The notes below the pieces were generated by a model. That model was given only the letters and a program-made list of their open reading frames with translations. It did no database searches and was not told where the DNA came from. From NCBI GenBank assembly GCA_030064845.1, contig JASJEC010000001.1, positions 62,001-126,000 on the forward strand: 64,000 nt of DNA, read 5' to 3'. This DNA is from Kiloniellales bacterium (GTDB taxonomy: Bacteria > Pseudomonadota > Alphaproteobacteria > Kiloniellales > JAKSDN01). Of the stretch, positions 24,669-33,620 are shown piece after piece (positions within the stretch are counted from its first letter, which is position 1; each line of letters opens with the position of its first letter). The translations under genes and the position numbers were made by a program.

Positions 24669-25357
24669 TAAAGCGCAGTGTTGGCCTGATAGTTCTCTGT
24701 CGGGGCGGTGCGCGGCCAATGGGCTCGATGCCGGCGGCCTTTCTCCAGCCTCTCCTTGAGGTCGGACCAGAGCTGCGCGATCTCTTCGGGGGATCTCGAG
24801 TTCCCGGCGATCTCCATGGCCGCGCGCCCGTCGATCATGCTCGCGGCGTAGTCGGTTCTCTGACGAATGACGGCGGGACAGAGCGGTCCATGCTGGGACA
24901 GGGAGATCGCCGCCTCCGTGGTAATTCTCGCCGTCGGATGGGCGCCGTTGATGACGAAGACCAAAGGCTTGCCGAGGCTCTCGACGATATCCACCGTCTT
25001 CCCTGCGGCGCGCAGATCGTGCGGACTTGGCCGCACTGGAATCACCACGAGGTCGGCGGCGTTGACGACATGGCCGATGGTCGCCTTGATCGCCGGCGGC
25101 GTGTCGATGACCAGGAGCTTGATTCCGCGCGCCTCCATTTGCGCGATATGTTCCGGCAGGTGCGCGACCGAGACGTGGGCGAACACCGGCGTCGGATCGC
25201 TTCTCTGGTTCCACCATTCCGCCAAGCTGCCCTGGGGATCGGTGTCGATCAAAGCGACGGGGCCGCTCCCTTCACGTTCCGCCTGAACGGCCACGTTGGC
25301 CGCCAACGTGGTTTTCCCCGATCCTCCTTTTTGGCTCGCAAAGGCCAGGACGCGCAT
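24668..25357 (-). CDS. ParA-family partition ATPase
   Basis: ParA/MinD-type ATPase of 229 aa. The start at 25357 gives MRVLAFASQKGGSGKTTLAA, with the deviant Walker A KGGSGKTT near residues 10-17. The longer frame upstream lacks family similarity. Further landmarks are ALIDTDPQGSLAEWW and KLLVIDTPPA. Such ATPases place plasmids, chromosomes or protein clusters in the cell, and this short type without an N-terminal HTH often works with an unknown cargo. No ParB gene is nearby. Its stop codon TAA is at the edge of the MITE-like element. It is divergent from mipZ with 266 bp between starts. Confidence 0.88.
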   Translation of the reverse strand: MRVLAFASQKGGSGKTTLAANVAVQAEREGSGPVALIDTDPQGSLAEWWNQRSDPTPVFAHVSVAHLPEHIAQMEARGIKLLVIDTPPAIKATIGHVVNAADLVVIPVRPSPHDLRAAGKTVDIVESLGKPLVFVINGAHPTARITTEAAISLSQHGPLCPAVIRQRTDYAASMIDGRAAMEIAGNSRSPEEIAQLWSDLKERLEKGRRHRAHWPRTAPTENYQANTAL

Positions 25358-25479
25358 ACAAATTCCCTCCGTTTCAGTCCCGCCTTCACTGTCCGATGAT
25401 GGATGCCCCGGACTTGGGAAGGCGTAGCGTTGTGCCGCAGGCCGAGTCTTCCGACACAAACTGCCCCTTATCAATACAT

Positions 25480-25508
25480 ATAGTATCTCCCGCCCTGACA
25501 CTCGGCAA
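25480..25508 (-). promoter_or_regulatory. Candidate promoter of the ParA-family gene
   Basis: On the minus strand TTGCCG and TACTAT are separated by an ideal 17 nt, within a strongly AT-rich stretch (25455-25520) of an otherwise GC-rich region. A CAATATATTG palindrome overlaps the -35 side. The gene start is about 120 bp downstream. Confidence 0.45.
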
Positions 25509-25623
25509 TATATTGTTGCCCCACAAAGCAAGTCATGAAACTCTATGAGAGTCCTGGAGAGGACCGCGGAACGCGAAAGCTGTCATCGAACGAACTCTCG
25601 AACGCAGGCAACGAGCAGCCCTG

Positions 25624-26544
25624 ATGAAGACAGACCTCAAGTCCGCTTGGTTCGAACGCGCGGTACGCCCGCGCGTGATCACGGTGGGAAACCAGAAGGG
25701 CGGAACCGGCAAGTCAACATTGGCGATGCACATCGCCGTCGCCCTGATGAAATGCGGCTACGCGGTCGGGACGCTCGACCTCGACAGCGAGCAGAAGTCC
25801 TTCACCGCATTCGTGGAGTATCGCAAGCGACGGGCCGCCAGGGAACGCGGGGCCGGGAATCCGGCGCTGGAGGTGCCCGCCCACCGAACCTTGCATCACT
25901 CGACCGCCGACAGCACGGCGGCGGCGGAGGCGGAAGACACGACGCGGATCGCCGAGTCTTTCCAGGCGCTGTTGGAGAATGACTACATCGTCGTCGATAC
26001 GCCCGGCAGCGACACCTTCTGCTCCAGGCTGGCCCATGTCCTGGCCGACACCCTGGTGACGCCGCTCAACGACAGCTTCGTCGACCTGCACATCCTCGTC
26101 CGCATGGACGAATCCGGTCAGACCGTGGTGGGGCCGAGTCGCTATTGCCTGAGCGTGCTGGACCGTTGGGGCTCGCGTATGATCGCGGGCGGGCAGCCGC
26201 TCGATTGGATCGTGGTACGTAACCGGGTGTCTAGGCCCCAGACCCGCAACCAGATACAGCTGGAACAAGTCCTGAAGCAGCTCCAGGCCTCGCTCGGCTA
26301 TCGCCTGGCGCGCGACGTCCGGGACCGGGTGATCTATCGGGAACTCTTTCTCGAGGGGCTGACCGTGCTCGACGACCTGCAGGTGTTCCGGGGCCGCACC
26401 CCCAGCCGCAGCGAGGAGGCCGCCAAGGCCGAGATGTGGTCCCTGGTCGATCTCCTCGGGGCGATGGACCCGCCCGGGCGGCCGGTGCGGTCTCCCGGCA
26501 AGGTCGTCACCGGCCTGGCGGAGTCGGGGCGGCTGTCGATCTAG
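25624..26544 (+). CDS. mipZ: Division-plane positioning ATPase MipZ
   Basis: ParA-like ATPase of 306 aa matching MipZ, the alphaproteobacterial FtsZ inhibitor that forms a gradient from the poles through ParB. Key features are NQKGGTGKSTLAMHIAV, LDLDSEQKSF, VDTPGSDTFCSRLAHVLADT and TPLNDSFVDL, all MipZ hallmarks. The C-terminal 40 residues are Pro- and Arg-rich. The family is normally a single-copy essential gene in this class. Here it faces the ParA gene at 24668 head to head. No strong SD precedes the ATG. Confidence 0.93.
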   Translation: MKTDLKSAWFERAVRPRVITVGNQKGGTGKSTLAMHIAVALMKCGYAVGTLDLDSEQKSFTAFVEYRKRRAARERGAGNPALEVPAHRTLHHSTADSTAAAEAEDTTRIAESFQALLENDYIVVDTPGSDTFCSRLAHVLADTLVTPLNDSFVDLHILVRMDESGQTVVGPSRYCLSVLDRWGSRMIAGGQPLDWIVVRNRVSRPQTRNQIQLEQVLKQLQASLGYRLARDVRDRVIYRELFLEGLTVLDDLQVFRGRTPSRSEEAAKAEMWSLVDLLGAMDPPGRPVRSPGKVVTGLAESGRLSI

Positions 26545-26638
26545 TGATCGGCTCGAAGCAGCCTCTCTCGGACGGAAACGCAGCCTTTACCACTTTCGGC
26601 TAGTTTTCCCGGTTGGTCGATTCCCGGGGGCCCGAACG

Positions 26639-27280
26639 ATGCGCAGCTGGTATCTTGAAGACGTCGTGACCGCCGCCCAAGCATCGCCCGAAAGCTTTTT
26701 CATCCCTTCGGCCAAGAAACGCCACGAGTGCCAGGTGGGCGACCTTGTACGTCTTCACTTCATTCTGAGAGACCCCGGCGAGGACGAGCCCCGCGCCGAG
26801 CGCATGTGGGTCCAGGTCAATGAGCGCATCGAGGACGGCGCGATCTGCCGCTATTGCGGCGTACTCGATAACCAGCCGGTCTACATCCATGATCTGGAGC
26901 TTGGCGACACCATAGAGTTCCAGGCAAACCATATAGCCCGGACCCTTTTGACGCCCGATGATCCCTCCTACCTGACCATTGGCGAGCAGTCCGCTGTGGT
27001 CTCGGCACTCGTTCTCGAGTCTGGGCGGCAGGCCTGTTGGGCCTACCGCGAGGGGTCCGAACGGCCCGAGGATTCCGGTTGGCGCTTGTATCGTGGCGAC
27101 GAGGATGAGGCTTTCATGGAGGACGCCGGCAACATCAGGATCTGCAACATCTACTGGCTGGCCGACCGCGATCCGACGCTGCTCCAGATCTCTCGCGCCG
27201 ATGTCGGCTGCGCTTTCGAGCGCGCGGAGGAGAAGGGCGACTGGGAAACGGTCACGGACTGGAGCCCGGAGGACTCGTGA
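26639..27280 (+). CDS. DUF2314 plus Imm33/DUF2185-like protein
   Basis: Soluble protein of 213 aa with no signal or membrane segment. Residues 15-110 resemble DUF2314, with GDLVRLHFIL, ERMWVQVNERIEDG and LGDTIEFQANHI. Residues 120-213 resemble DUF2185 (Imm33), with QACWAYREGSERPEDSGW, a glycine turn, and ADRDPTLLQI near the end. Imm33-like domains occur as immunity proteins to polymorphic toxins but also in stand-alone bacterial proteins. No toxin gene is adjacent. The domain calls rest on motif memory rather than alignment, and I would treat function as unknown. Confidence 0.7.
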   Translation: MRSWYLEDVVTAAQASPESFFIPSAKKRHECQVGDLVRLHFILRDPGEDEPRAERMWVQVNERIEDGAICRYCGVLDNQPVYIHDLELGDTIEFQANHIARTLLTPDDPSYLTIGEQSAVVSALVLESGRQACWAYREGSERPEDSGWRLYRGDEDEAFMEDAGNIRICNIYWLADRDPTLLQISRADVGCAFERAEEKGDWETVTDWSPEDS

Positions 27281-27380
27281 TGTTGCGCCCGGAGGTTTTC
27301 CGATACTGAAGTTCTCCTCCGGTCTGGGCTAACCTTGTTCACAGCAACAAACGGACAAGAGACAGCCCAAGGAGGCTGTG

Positions 27381-28859
27381 ATGCGGCTTCTGGTCGCGAT
27401 GATGAAGCACGAGACCAACACCTTCTCGCCAGTACCGACCGACTGGCGTCGCTTCGAGAGCTGGTGCCTGCACCGGGGCGAGGCGGTGCCCGGGGCGTTG
27501 GGCGGAACCAACACGCCAATCGGCGCCTATCTCGACCTCGCCCGTGGCGCGGGCGCGGATATCGCCACGCCCCTGGCCGCCGAGGCCATGCCTAGCGCCC
27601 CGGTTGAAAGGGCCTGCTTCGAGCGCATGGTCGAGACCATCGTCGAGCCGGCGGCGAAGGGCGGGTTCGACGGGGCGCTGCTCGACCTCCACGGCGCCAT
27701 GGTGGTCGAACACCTGTCGGACGGCGAGGGCGCGCTGCTCGCCGAGCTGCGCCGTGTCGCGCCGGGACTGCCGATCGCCTGCACCTATGATCTGCACTGC
27801 AACTTGACCGAGGTCATGGTCGAGAATTCCACCGTCTCGATCGGCTACAAGACCTATCCCCACGTCGACATGTATGCGGTCGGCGAGCAGATCGGCCGGG
27901 TGCTGCTGCGCGCTCTGGCCGGCGAGGTCGAGCCTGTGCAGGCTTGGGGCCGGGCGCCGCTGCTGGCCCAGACCCTGCGCATGGGGACGGCGGACCAGCC
28001 GATGAAGCGGCTTCAGGCGATGGCCGAAGCGGAAGAGGCGGGCGGCTGCCTGGCCGCCACCCTGTTCGGCGGCTTTCCCCTGGCCGATATTCCCGATGCC
28101 GGCGTGTCGGCGCTGACCGTCGCCGACGGCGACCGCGCCCGCGCCGAGGCGGCGCGCGACCGCCTGCTCGACGCGGCCTGGTCGGCGCGGGAGGACTTCG
28201 TCTATCGGCACCGGCTGCTGACGGAAACCGTCGCCGAAGCGGCCGGGCTGGAGGAGGGGCCCGTGCTGCTGCTGGACCACGCGGACAACGTCGGTTCCGG
28301 CGGGACGCAGGACGTCATGACGGTGATCGAAGAGGTGCGGCGCCAGGGCCTGCGCGACGTCGCCGTGGCGGCGGTTTGGGATCCGGCCGCCGTCGAAGCC
28401 ATGCAGTCGGCGGGCGTCGGGGCGACGGTGACGATCCACTTGGGCGGCCGCACCGACATGCCCAGCGTCGGGCTGAAGGGCCGGCCGCTGAAGATCACGG
28501 GACAGGTGAGGGTGCTGAGCGACGGCCGTTGGACCGTGCGCGGGCCGATGTACACTGGCATGGAGGTCCACACGGGCCCGACCGCGGTCCTGGAAAGCGA
28601 TGGCATGAAGATCGTTGTCGTCTCCCGCCATCACGAGCCCTGGGACCTCGGCATCTTCACCAGTGTCGGAATCGATCCGAGGGTGACGCGCTATCTGATC
28701 CTGAAGTCGAGGATCCACTACCGTGCCGGGTTCGCGCCGATCGCCGGTACGACGCTGACCTGCGACGGTGAGGGGGTCACGACGTCCGACAACAGCCGCC
28801 TGGATTATCGCGAGCTGCGGCGCCCGATTTTCCCGCTAGACAGGATCAACGAGTTCTAG
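27381..28859 (+). CDS. M81-family metallopeptidase, MlrC (microcystinase C)-like
   Basis: Protein of 492 aa. The ATG at 27381 is used, 5 nt after GGAGG; a GTG one codon earlier is possible. It opens MRLLVAMMKHETNTFSPVP, and has DLHGAMVVEH, DLHCNLTE, LLDHADNVGSGG and TGMEVHTGPTAVLES. MlrC-like proteins are zinc enzymes named for the last step of microcystin breakdown. Most members occur with ABC transporters and probably hydrolyse small amides or peptides. A dpp-type importer starts about 1.9 kb downstream, past a foreign-looking lipoprotein gene. The actual substrate is not known. Confidence 0.9.
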   Translation: MRLLVAMMKHETNTFSPVPTDWRRFESWCLHRGEAVPGALGGTNTPIGAYLDLARGAGADIATPLAAEAMPSAPVERACFERMVETIVEPAAKGGFDGALLDLHGAMVVEHLSDGEGALLAELRRVAPGLPIACTYDLHCNLTEVMVENSTVSIGYKTYPHVDMYAVGEQIGRVLLRALAGEVEPVQAWGRAPLLAQTLRMGTADQPMKRLQAMAEAEEAGGCLAATLFGGFPLADIPDAGVSALTVADGDRARAEAARDRLLDAAWSAREDFVYRHRLLTETVAEAAGLEEGPVLLLDHADNVGSGGTQDVMTVIEEVRRQGLRDVAVAAVWDPAAVEAMQSAGVGATVTIHLGGRTDMPSVGLKGRPLKITGQVRVLSDGRWTVRGPMYTGMEVHTGPTAVLESDGMKIVVVSRHHEPWDLGIFTSVGIDPRVTRYLILKSRIHYRAGFAPIAGTTLTCDGEGVTTSDNSRLDYRELRRPIFPLDRINEF

Positions 28860-28892
28860 CCTCCACGCCGCCTTCGATGGGGGGCTGTGCGC

Positions 28893-30167
28893 TTAGTTAT
28901 TGTCCCCATTGCAGAAGATTAGAAGTTTATCCCTGTGAACGCAGTAGTTCTGGTCGCCCTGTTTACAGGATCTATCGGCATCCTCGATCTGGCGAAGACA
29001 GCTCATATGCACCTTCTGTCGGCCGGTTTCTGTTCTGATCTTAAACCCGATGTCGAGTATCTTGAAGAAGGGCATGTGATTGGCGTTCGGAATTTGTCCC
29101 TGAGCGTCTGCAGCAGGTACCGAAAAGAGATTCTCGCAAACCTCGGTGAAGACGGTTCTTCTTGGCTTTCCCTTGAGATACTCACCGCTGGTGTACAACA
29201 CCATCGGTGTCGAGGGATCTACACCGTCTTTATTGAGGGGATGCGTCCGGTCGAGCGCCGTTACGCAGGCGACGAACAAGGCATCGAGATTGGGTTGTTC
29301 GATGAAAGTCCGGTGTATTGCCGTTACAGCCTGTGCGCTGTTCGTAGACCCTTGCCGTAACAATTGGCCGATGCTTTGGCCCGGTCGACTGGAAGCCGAA
29401 GCGAATGCACTCGGCCTTTTTGCTTCCCGAAGTCGATCGGCGGCGCCCTGCTCTTTGACACGGAGCTCTGCCAGCTTGACTTCAGACTTCTTGACGTCGT
29501 CTTGATTGCCGGCAGCTTCCGCCTGCTCCTTTCGCTTTTCCTCCGCGGCTATCTCGGCCTGGAAGTCAACCTGCTCCTTCTGAGCTGCCGCAATCTTTTC
29601 GGGATCCACGCCCGGTCCAAGCCCCGTTCCGGCGGCGCTTTCGCCGCCTGCCTTTGCGAGGGCACGCCCAAAAGCGCCCGCCGCCAGTTCCGCCGAAAGG
29701 AGCGTGGCCATCACGTCGTCGATGCCCCCGAGGATCATGGCGTAGGTGGTATCCGACACGGCGCCGTTCGCGTAGGCCTCACAGGTTCGGTAGTAACCGT
29801 CACGCAGAAGCTGGATCGTGGCCAAGCGCTCGCCCAGCTGGGCAATGCTCTCCACCGATGACTGGGCGACTTGCCCGGACCCTTTTCCCTTGCTCCCAAT
29901 CTCCACCTCAAGGGCGGCTGACAGGCTCTGGGAGAGGGCTTGCGCAACGTCCGGACTGGGCTCCGCGCAGTAGATTCTTGCCGGCATGTTGACCGCGGGC
30001 CCGCCGCGCGCGGGCACGTTCAAGACGACACGCTGCTTCGCATCGGTCACGAGTGATTCGTTCTTGAGATCCTGGGTCCGATAGATCGAATTCCACTCGG
30101 CGCATGCTGTGGCAAACAGGCAGCAGCACGCGATTGCAGCAGTTCTTGTCGCGTTTCGATATGTCAT
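28893..30167 (-). CDS. Lipoprotein-like protein of unknown function
   Basis: Protein of 424 aa with a membrane signal MTYRNATRTAAIACCCLFAT ending AC (possible lipoprotein cysteine at 22). GGAGGAGG is 6-7 nt upstream of the ATG. After a conserved-looking core (PARIYCAEPSPDVAQALS then YYRTCEAYANGAV) comes a charged coiled coil near residues 200-260, then an exported-looking tail with several cysteines. I recognise only a loose family of predicted lipoproteins with the CAEPSPD segment. Codons and base composition are clearly more AT-rich than in the neighbours, so transfer is likely. No function is inferred. Confidence 0.75.
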   Translation of the reverse strand: MTYRNATRTAAIACCCLFATACAEWNSIYRTQDLKNESLVTDAKQRVVLNVPARGGPAVNMPARIYCAEPSPDVAQALSQSLSAALEVEIGSKGKGSGQVAQSSVESIAQLGERLATIQLLRDGYYRTCEAYANGAVSDTTYAMILGGIDDVMATLLSAELAAGAFGRALAKAGGESAAGTGLGPGVDPEKIAAAQKEQVDFQAEIAAEEKRKEQAEAAGNQDDVKKSEVKLAELRVKEQGAADRLREAKRPSAFASASSRPGQSIGQLLRQGSTNSAQAVTAIHRTFIEQPNLDALFVACVTALDRTHPLNKDGVDPSTPMVLYTSGEYLKGKPRRTVFTEVCENLFSVPAADAQGQIPNANHMPFFKILDIGFKIRTETGRQKVHMSCLRQIEDADRSCKQGDQNYCVHRDKLLIFCNGDNN

Positions 30168-30737
30168 GATCTGCCTCCTCCGGCGAACACGGTCTGGAGT
30201 TGCCCGGGGGAGTGCCTGACCAATCGAATTTGGACAAACCTAGATCGGCTTCAGATCGGCCAAACGGTTGGTGTTCTTACCGGTTATCCGTTCGTTTTGA
30301 TTATCAAACAGCACTCACTGCTCCCCCATAATCCATCTTTATCGCAAGACGAACTTCCTAAGTGTGGCTTTTGCCACAGCAGGAGGCATTCTTTCCCAGA
30401 GACGCAACGCTAACAATTCTGGATCTCGTAGGTAATGTCCGTAAATCCTTGCCAATAATGCAGCCGACAGACTTCCGGCAGTTTTACCGAGGACGAGGGC
30501 AGAATCGGCGTTTCGGACGGGCAATAGAAGGAGATCGACCGCGATCGCGGCGTTAGAGGGGGCGCAAGGCGTCCGCCTGGCAGGTCGTGTCGGTCCTCTG
30601 CACCTCTCTTCGGTCCCCCGGCCCACACAGGGCGGCAGGCGGAGGCATCGCTCTCACGCGCCTTTACCGCGACGCGACGTGGCGACTACACTTGAAACAC
30701 TGCCGCCGACACGGCCAGGCACTTCATCGGGCGCCGC
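30168..30737. other. 570-bp intergenic region, AT-richer
   Basis: Spacer between the lipoprotein gene and the ABC permease operon. It is lower in GC than its surroundings, especially 30240-30480. A minus-strand open frame (30339-30626) ends with a protein-like stretch including LLARIYGHYLRDPELLALRLW, which might be a gene remnant. It has no good start, SD or recognised homologue, so I do not call it. Both the leftward lipoprotein gene and the rightward importer must draw their promoters from here, but no clear -35/-10 pair stands out. Confidence 0.45.
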
Positions 30738-31679
30738 ATGCACACCTACATCATCCGACGCGTGTTCTCGACCATCCCGGTGATGGCGGTCGTCGGCATC
30801 TTCGTCTTTCTTCTGCTGCACCTCACGCCCGGCGATCCGGCCGCGGTGATCGCCGGCGACTACGCGAGCCCGGAGGACATCAAGCGGATCCGCGCCAAGC
30901 TCGGCCTCGATCAGCCGATCTACATTCAGTTCGGCACCTGGGTGTGGCATCTGCTGCACGGCGACCTCGGAATCTCGATCTTCTCCAACCTGCCGGTCGC
31001 CGACCTTATCCGGCAGAGGATCGAGCCGACCCTGGCGCTGTCGCTCGCGACCATCGTGATCGCCGTCGTGGTCGCCATCCCGCTCGGCGTGCTGGCCGCT
31101 TGGAAGGCGGGCTCGATCATCGACCGCCTGACCATGGTGGTCGCGGTCCTCGGCTTCTCCGTGCCGGTCTTCGTGATCGGCTATATCTTGATGTACGTCT
31201 TCGCGATCCAGCTGAAGTGGTTCCCGGTCCAGGGCTACGTGCCGATCGAGCAGGGCTTCCTGCCGTTCCTGCGCAGCATCACCTTGCCCAGCCTGGCCCT
31301 CGCCCTGCTCTATACGGCGCTGATCGCGCGCATCACCCGGGCCAGCGTGCTGGAGGTCCTGACCGAGGACTACATCCGCACGGCCCACGCCAAGGGTCTG
31401 GCCTCGACCGTGGTCCTGCTGCGTCACGCCCTGAAGAACGCCGCGGTCCCGATCGTTACGATCATCGGCATCGGCATCGCGCTGCTGATCGGCGGCGTGG
31501 TGGTCACGGAGAGCGTGTTCAACATTCCCGGGCTGGGACGGCTGACCGTCGACTCGATCCTGCGGCGCGACTACCCGATCATCCAGGGCATCATCCTGCT
31601 GTTCGCCGGGATCTACGTGCTGATCAATCTCATGGTCGACATCGCCTACACCTTCCTGGATCCGAGGATCCGCTACTAG
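30738..31679 (+). CDS. Peptide/opine-type ABC transporter permease 1 (DppB-like)
   Basis: Inner-membrane permease of 313 aa with about six membrane spans. It begins MHTYIIRRVFSTIPVMAVVG and shows the standard permease loop EDYIRTAHAKGLASTVVLLR, followed by the C-terminal GGVVVTESVFNIPGLG. It pairs with the next gene to form the membrane channel of a Dpp/Opp/Nik-type importer. The gene is first in a four-gene plus-strand string (permease, permease, ATPase, ATPase), and the binding protein lies convergently at 34724. The substrate is unproven; the adjacent amidohydrolase suggests an amide or amine compound. Confidence 0.94.
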   Translation: MHTYIIRRVFSTIPVMAVVGIFVFLLLHLTPGDPAAVIAGDYASPEDIKRIRAKLGLDQPIYIQFGTWVWHLLHGDLGISIFSNLPVADLIRQRIEPTLALSLATIVIAVVVAIPLGVLAAWKAGSIIDRLTMVVAVLGFSVPVFVIGYILMYVFAIQLKWFPVQGYVPIEQGFLPFLRSITLPSLALALLYTALIARITRASVLEVLTEDYIRTAHAKGLASTVVLLRHALKNAAVPIVTIIGIGIALLIGGVVVTESVFNIPGLGRLTVDSILRRDYPIIQGIILLFAGIYVLINLMVDIAYTFLDPRIRY

Positions 31680-31697
31680 ACGGGGAAAGCGGCATCG

Positions 31698-32579
31698 ATG
31701 GTTGCGGTACCGGGAGACCTGGCGCTGGAGGCGCCGAAGGGGCGCCTCGAACGGACCCTCGAATTCGGCCGGCGCAATCCCACCGTCGTCGTGGGCGTAA
31801 CGATCCTGACCGCCATGACCGCGGTCGCGGTCTTCGCGCCCTGGCTGGCCAGCGACCCGCTGGAGCTGAACCCGATCAACCGCCTGAAGCCGCCCAGCGA
31901 GACCAACTGGTTCGGCACCGACCACCTAGGCCGCGACGTCTACGCCCGGACCGTCTTCGGCACTCGGATCTCGCTGACGGTCGGCCTCAGCGTCGCCGTC
32001 CTCAGCACGGCGATCGGCCTCGTCATCGGGCTCCTGGCCGGCTACGTCCGCATCATCGACGCCACGGTCATGCGGGTGATGGACGGTCTGATGGCAATCC
32101 CGGGGATCCTCTTCGCGATCGCCCTCATGGCGCTCTTCGGCTCGAGCGTGCAGAACGTGATCATCGCCATCACCGTGCCCGAGATCCCGCGCGTGGTCCG
32201 GCTGGTGCGCGCGGTCGTCTTGACCATCCGCGAGCAGCCCTATGTCGAGGCGGCGGTCGCCTCGGGCACGCGCCTGCCCAAGATCCTGCTGCGCCACATC
32301 CTGCCGAATACCTTCGCGCCGCTGATGGTCCAGGCAACCTACGTCTGCGCCTCGGCGATGATCGTCGAGGCCCTGCTCAGCTTCCTCGGCGCAGGCACGC
32401 CGCCCGAGGTGCCGAGCTGGGGCAACATGATGGCCGAGGGCCGGGTGTTCTTTCAGATCAAGCCCTGGATCATCTTCTTCCCCGGCCTCTGCCTCGCCTT
32501 CATGGTGCTGACCGTGAACATCCTGGGCGACGGCCTGCGTGACACCCTGGACCCGCGCATCGCGCGGCGGATGCGCTAG
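31698..32579 (+). CDS. Peptide/opine-type ABC transporter permease 2 (DppC-like)
   Basis: Permease of 293 aa. It opens with a cytosolic segment and a first span near residue 32 (VVVGVTILTAMTAVAVFAPW), then the DppC-type GTDHLGRDVYART motif and the EAA-like loop EAAVASGTRLPKILLRHILP. It forms the second half of the import channel. The stop codon abuts the following ATPase start at 32580 (tag then atg), so translation is tightly linked. Its length is normal for the family. An 18-bp gap separates it from the preceding permease gene. Confidence 0.94.
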   Translation: MVAVPGDLALEAPKGRLERTLEFGRRNPTVVVGVTILTAMTAVAVFAPWLASDPLELNPINRLKPPSETNWFGTDHLGRDVYARTVFGTRISLTVGLSVAVLSTAIGLVIGLLAGYVRIIDATVMRVMDGLMAIPGILFAIALMALFGSSVQNVIIAITVPEIPRVVRLVRAVVLTIREQPYVEAAVASGTRLPKILLRHILPNTFAPLMVQATYVCASAMIVEALLSFLGAGTPPEVPSWGNMMAEGRVFFQIKPWIIFFPGLCLAFMVLTVNILGDGLRDTLDPRIARRMR

Positions 32580-33620
32580 ATGGCCGGGCCGGCCGCGCTC
32601 TCGGAAGCCGATCGACCGCAGGAGGCGTCGGATCCGATCCTCGAGGTTGACGACCTCAGGATTCACTTCGAGACACGAGACGGCGTGGTGCGTGCAGTGG
32701 AAGGACTCTCCTTCGCGCTGCGCCGCGGCGAGACCCTCTGCGTGGTCGGCGAGTCGGGCTGCGGCAAGAGCGTCACGGCAATGTCAATCCTGCGGCTCCT
32801 GCCGCAGCCGCCGGCGCGCATCGTCTCGGGACGCATCCTCTTCGAGGGGCGCAACCTGCTGACCGCGTCGGAGCGGGAGATCCGCGACATCCGGGGCAAC
32901 GCGATCTCCATGATCTTCCAGGAGCCCATGACCTCGCTCAACCCGGTGCTCACGGTCGGGCGACAGATCTCGGAATCCATCATCCTGCACCAGGGCCTCT
33001 CCAGGAAGGCAGCCGACGACCGCGCCGCCGAGATGCTCAACCTGGTGCGCATTCCGGATCCCCGGCAGCGCCTCACCGAGTATCCCCATCAGATGTCAGG
33101 CGGCATGCGTCAGCGGGTGATGATCGCCATGGCGCTGTCGTGCAATCCCAAGGTGCTGATCGCCGACGAGCCGACCACCGCGCTCGATGTCACGATCCAG
33201 GCGCAGATCCTCAATCTCATGCTGGAACTCAAGGAGGACCTGAGGACCGCGATCATCCTGATTACCCACGATCTGGGCGTGGTCGCCGAGATGGCCGAGC
33301 GGGTCATCGTCATGTACGCCGGGCGCAAGGTCGAGGAAGCGCCGGCCCGGGAGCTCTTCGGTCGACCCCTGCACCCCTACACCCGGGGCCTCATGGGGTC
33401 GATTCCCCGGCTCAACCGCGTCGTCGAGGACACGCGCTACCGGCTCCAGGAGATCTCGGGGACCGTGCCTTCGCTGCTGCAGGACATTCCCGGCTGCGCC
33501 TTCGCGCCGCGCTGCGACCACGCGACCGAGCATTGCCGCGGCGCGTCGCCAGCGCTCGAAGCCCTGCGCCCAAACCACCGCGTTGCCTGCTTCGAGGCCG
33601 GGAGACTGGCGGAGCCATGA
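32580..33620 (+). CDS. Peptide/opine-type ABC transporter ATPase 1 (DppD-like)
   Basis: ATPase of 346 aa. Walker A is [10 protein letters not shown], the signature region is [15 protein letters not shown] and Walker B leads to [15 protein letters not shown]. The C-terminal oligopeptide-type extension contains the conserved iron-sulfur-type cysteine pattern ([15 protein letters not shown]). It drives the importer together with the next gene. The start ATG directly follows the permease stop, and its stop overlaps the next ATG by 4 nt (ATGA). Family-standard in size, with nothing unusual. Confidence 0.95.
   Translation: MAGPAALSEADRPQEASDPILEVDDLRIHFETRDGVVRAVEGLSFALRRGETLCVVGESGCGKSVTAMSILRLLPQPPARIVSGRILFEGRNLLTASEREIRDIRGNAISMIFQEPMTSLNPVLTVGRQISESIILHQGLSRKAADDRAAEMLNLVRIPDPRQRLTEYPHQMSGGMRQRVMIAMALSCNPKVLIADEPTTALDVTIQAQILNLMLELKEDLRTAIILITHDLGVVAEMAERVIVMYAGRKVEEAPARELFGRPLHPYTRGLMGSIPRLNRVVEDTRYRLQEISGTVPSLLQDIPGCAFAPRCDHATEHCRGASPALEALRPNHRVACFEAGRLAEP

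Noticed and set aside
27339-28718. 459-codon open frame antisense to the MlrC gene
   Set aside because: Shadow frame with His/Asp/Arg-rich non-protein composition; the plus-strand frame has the family motifs.
30587-32542. 651-codon plus-strand open frame over the permease genes
   Set aside because: It is out of frame with two clear permeases and lacks membrane-span hydrophobicity.
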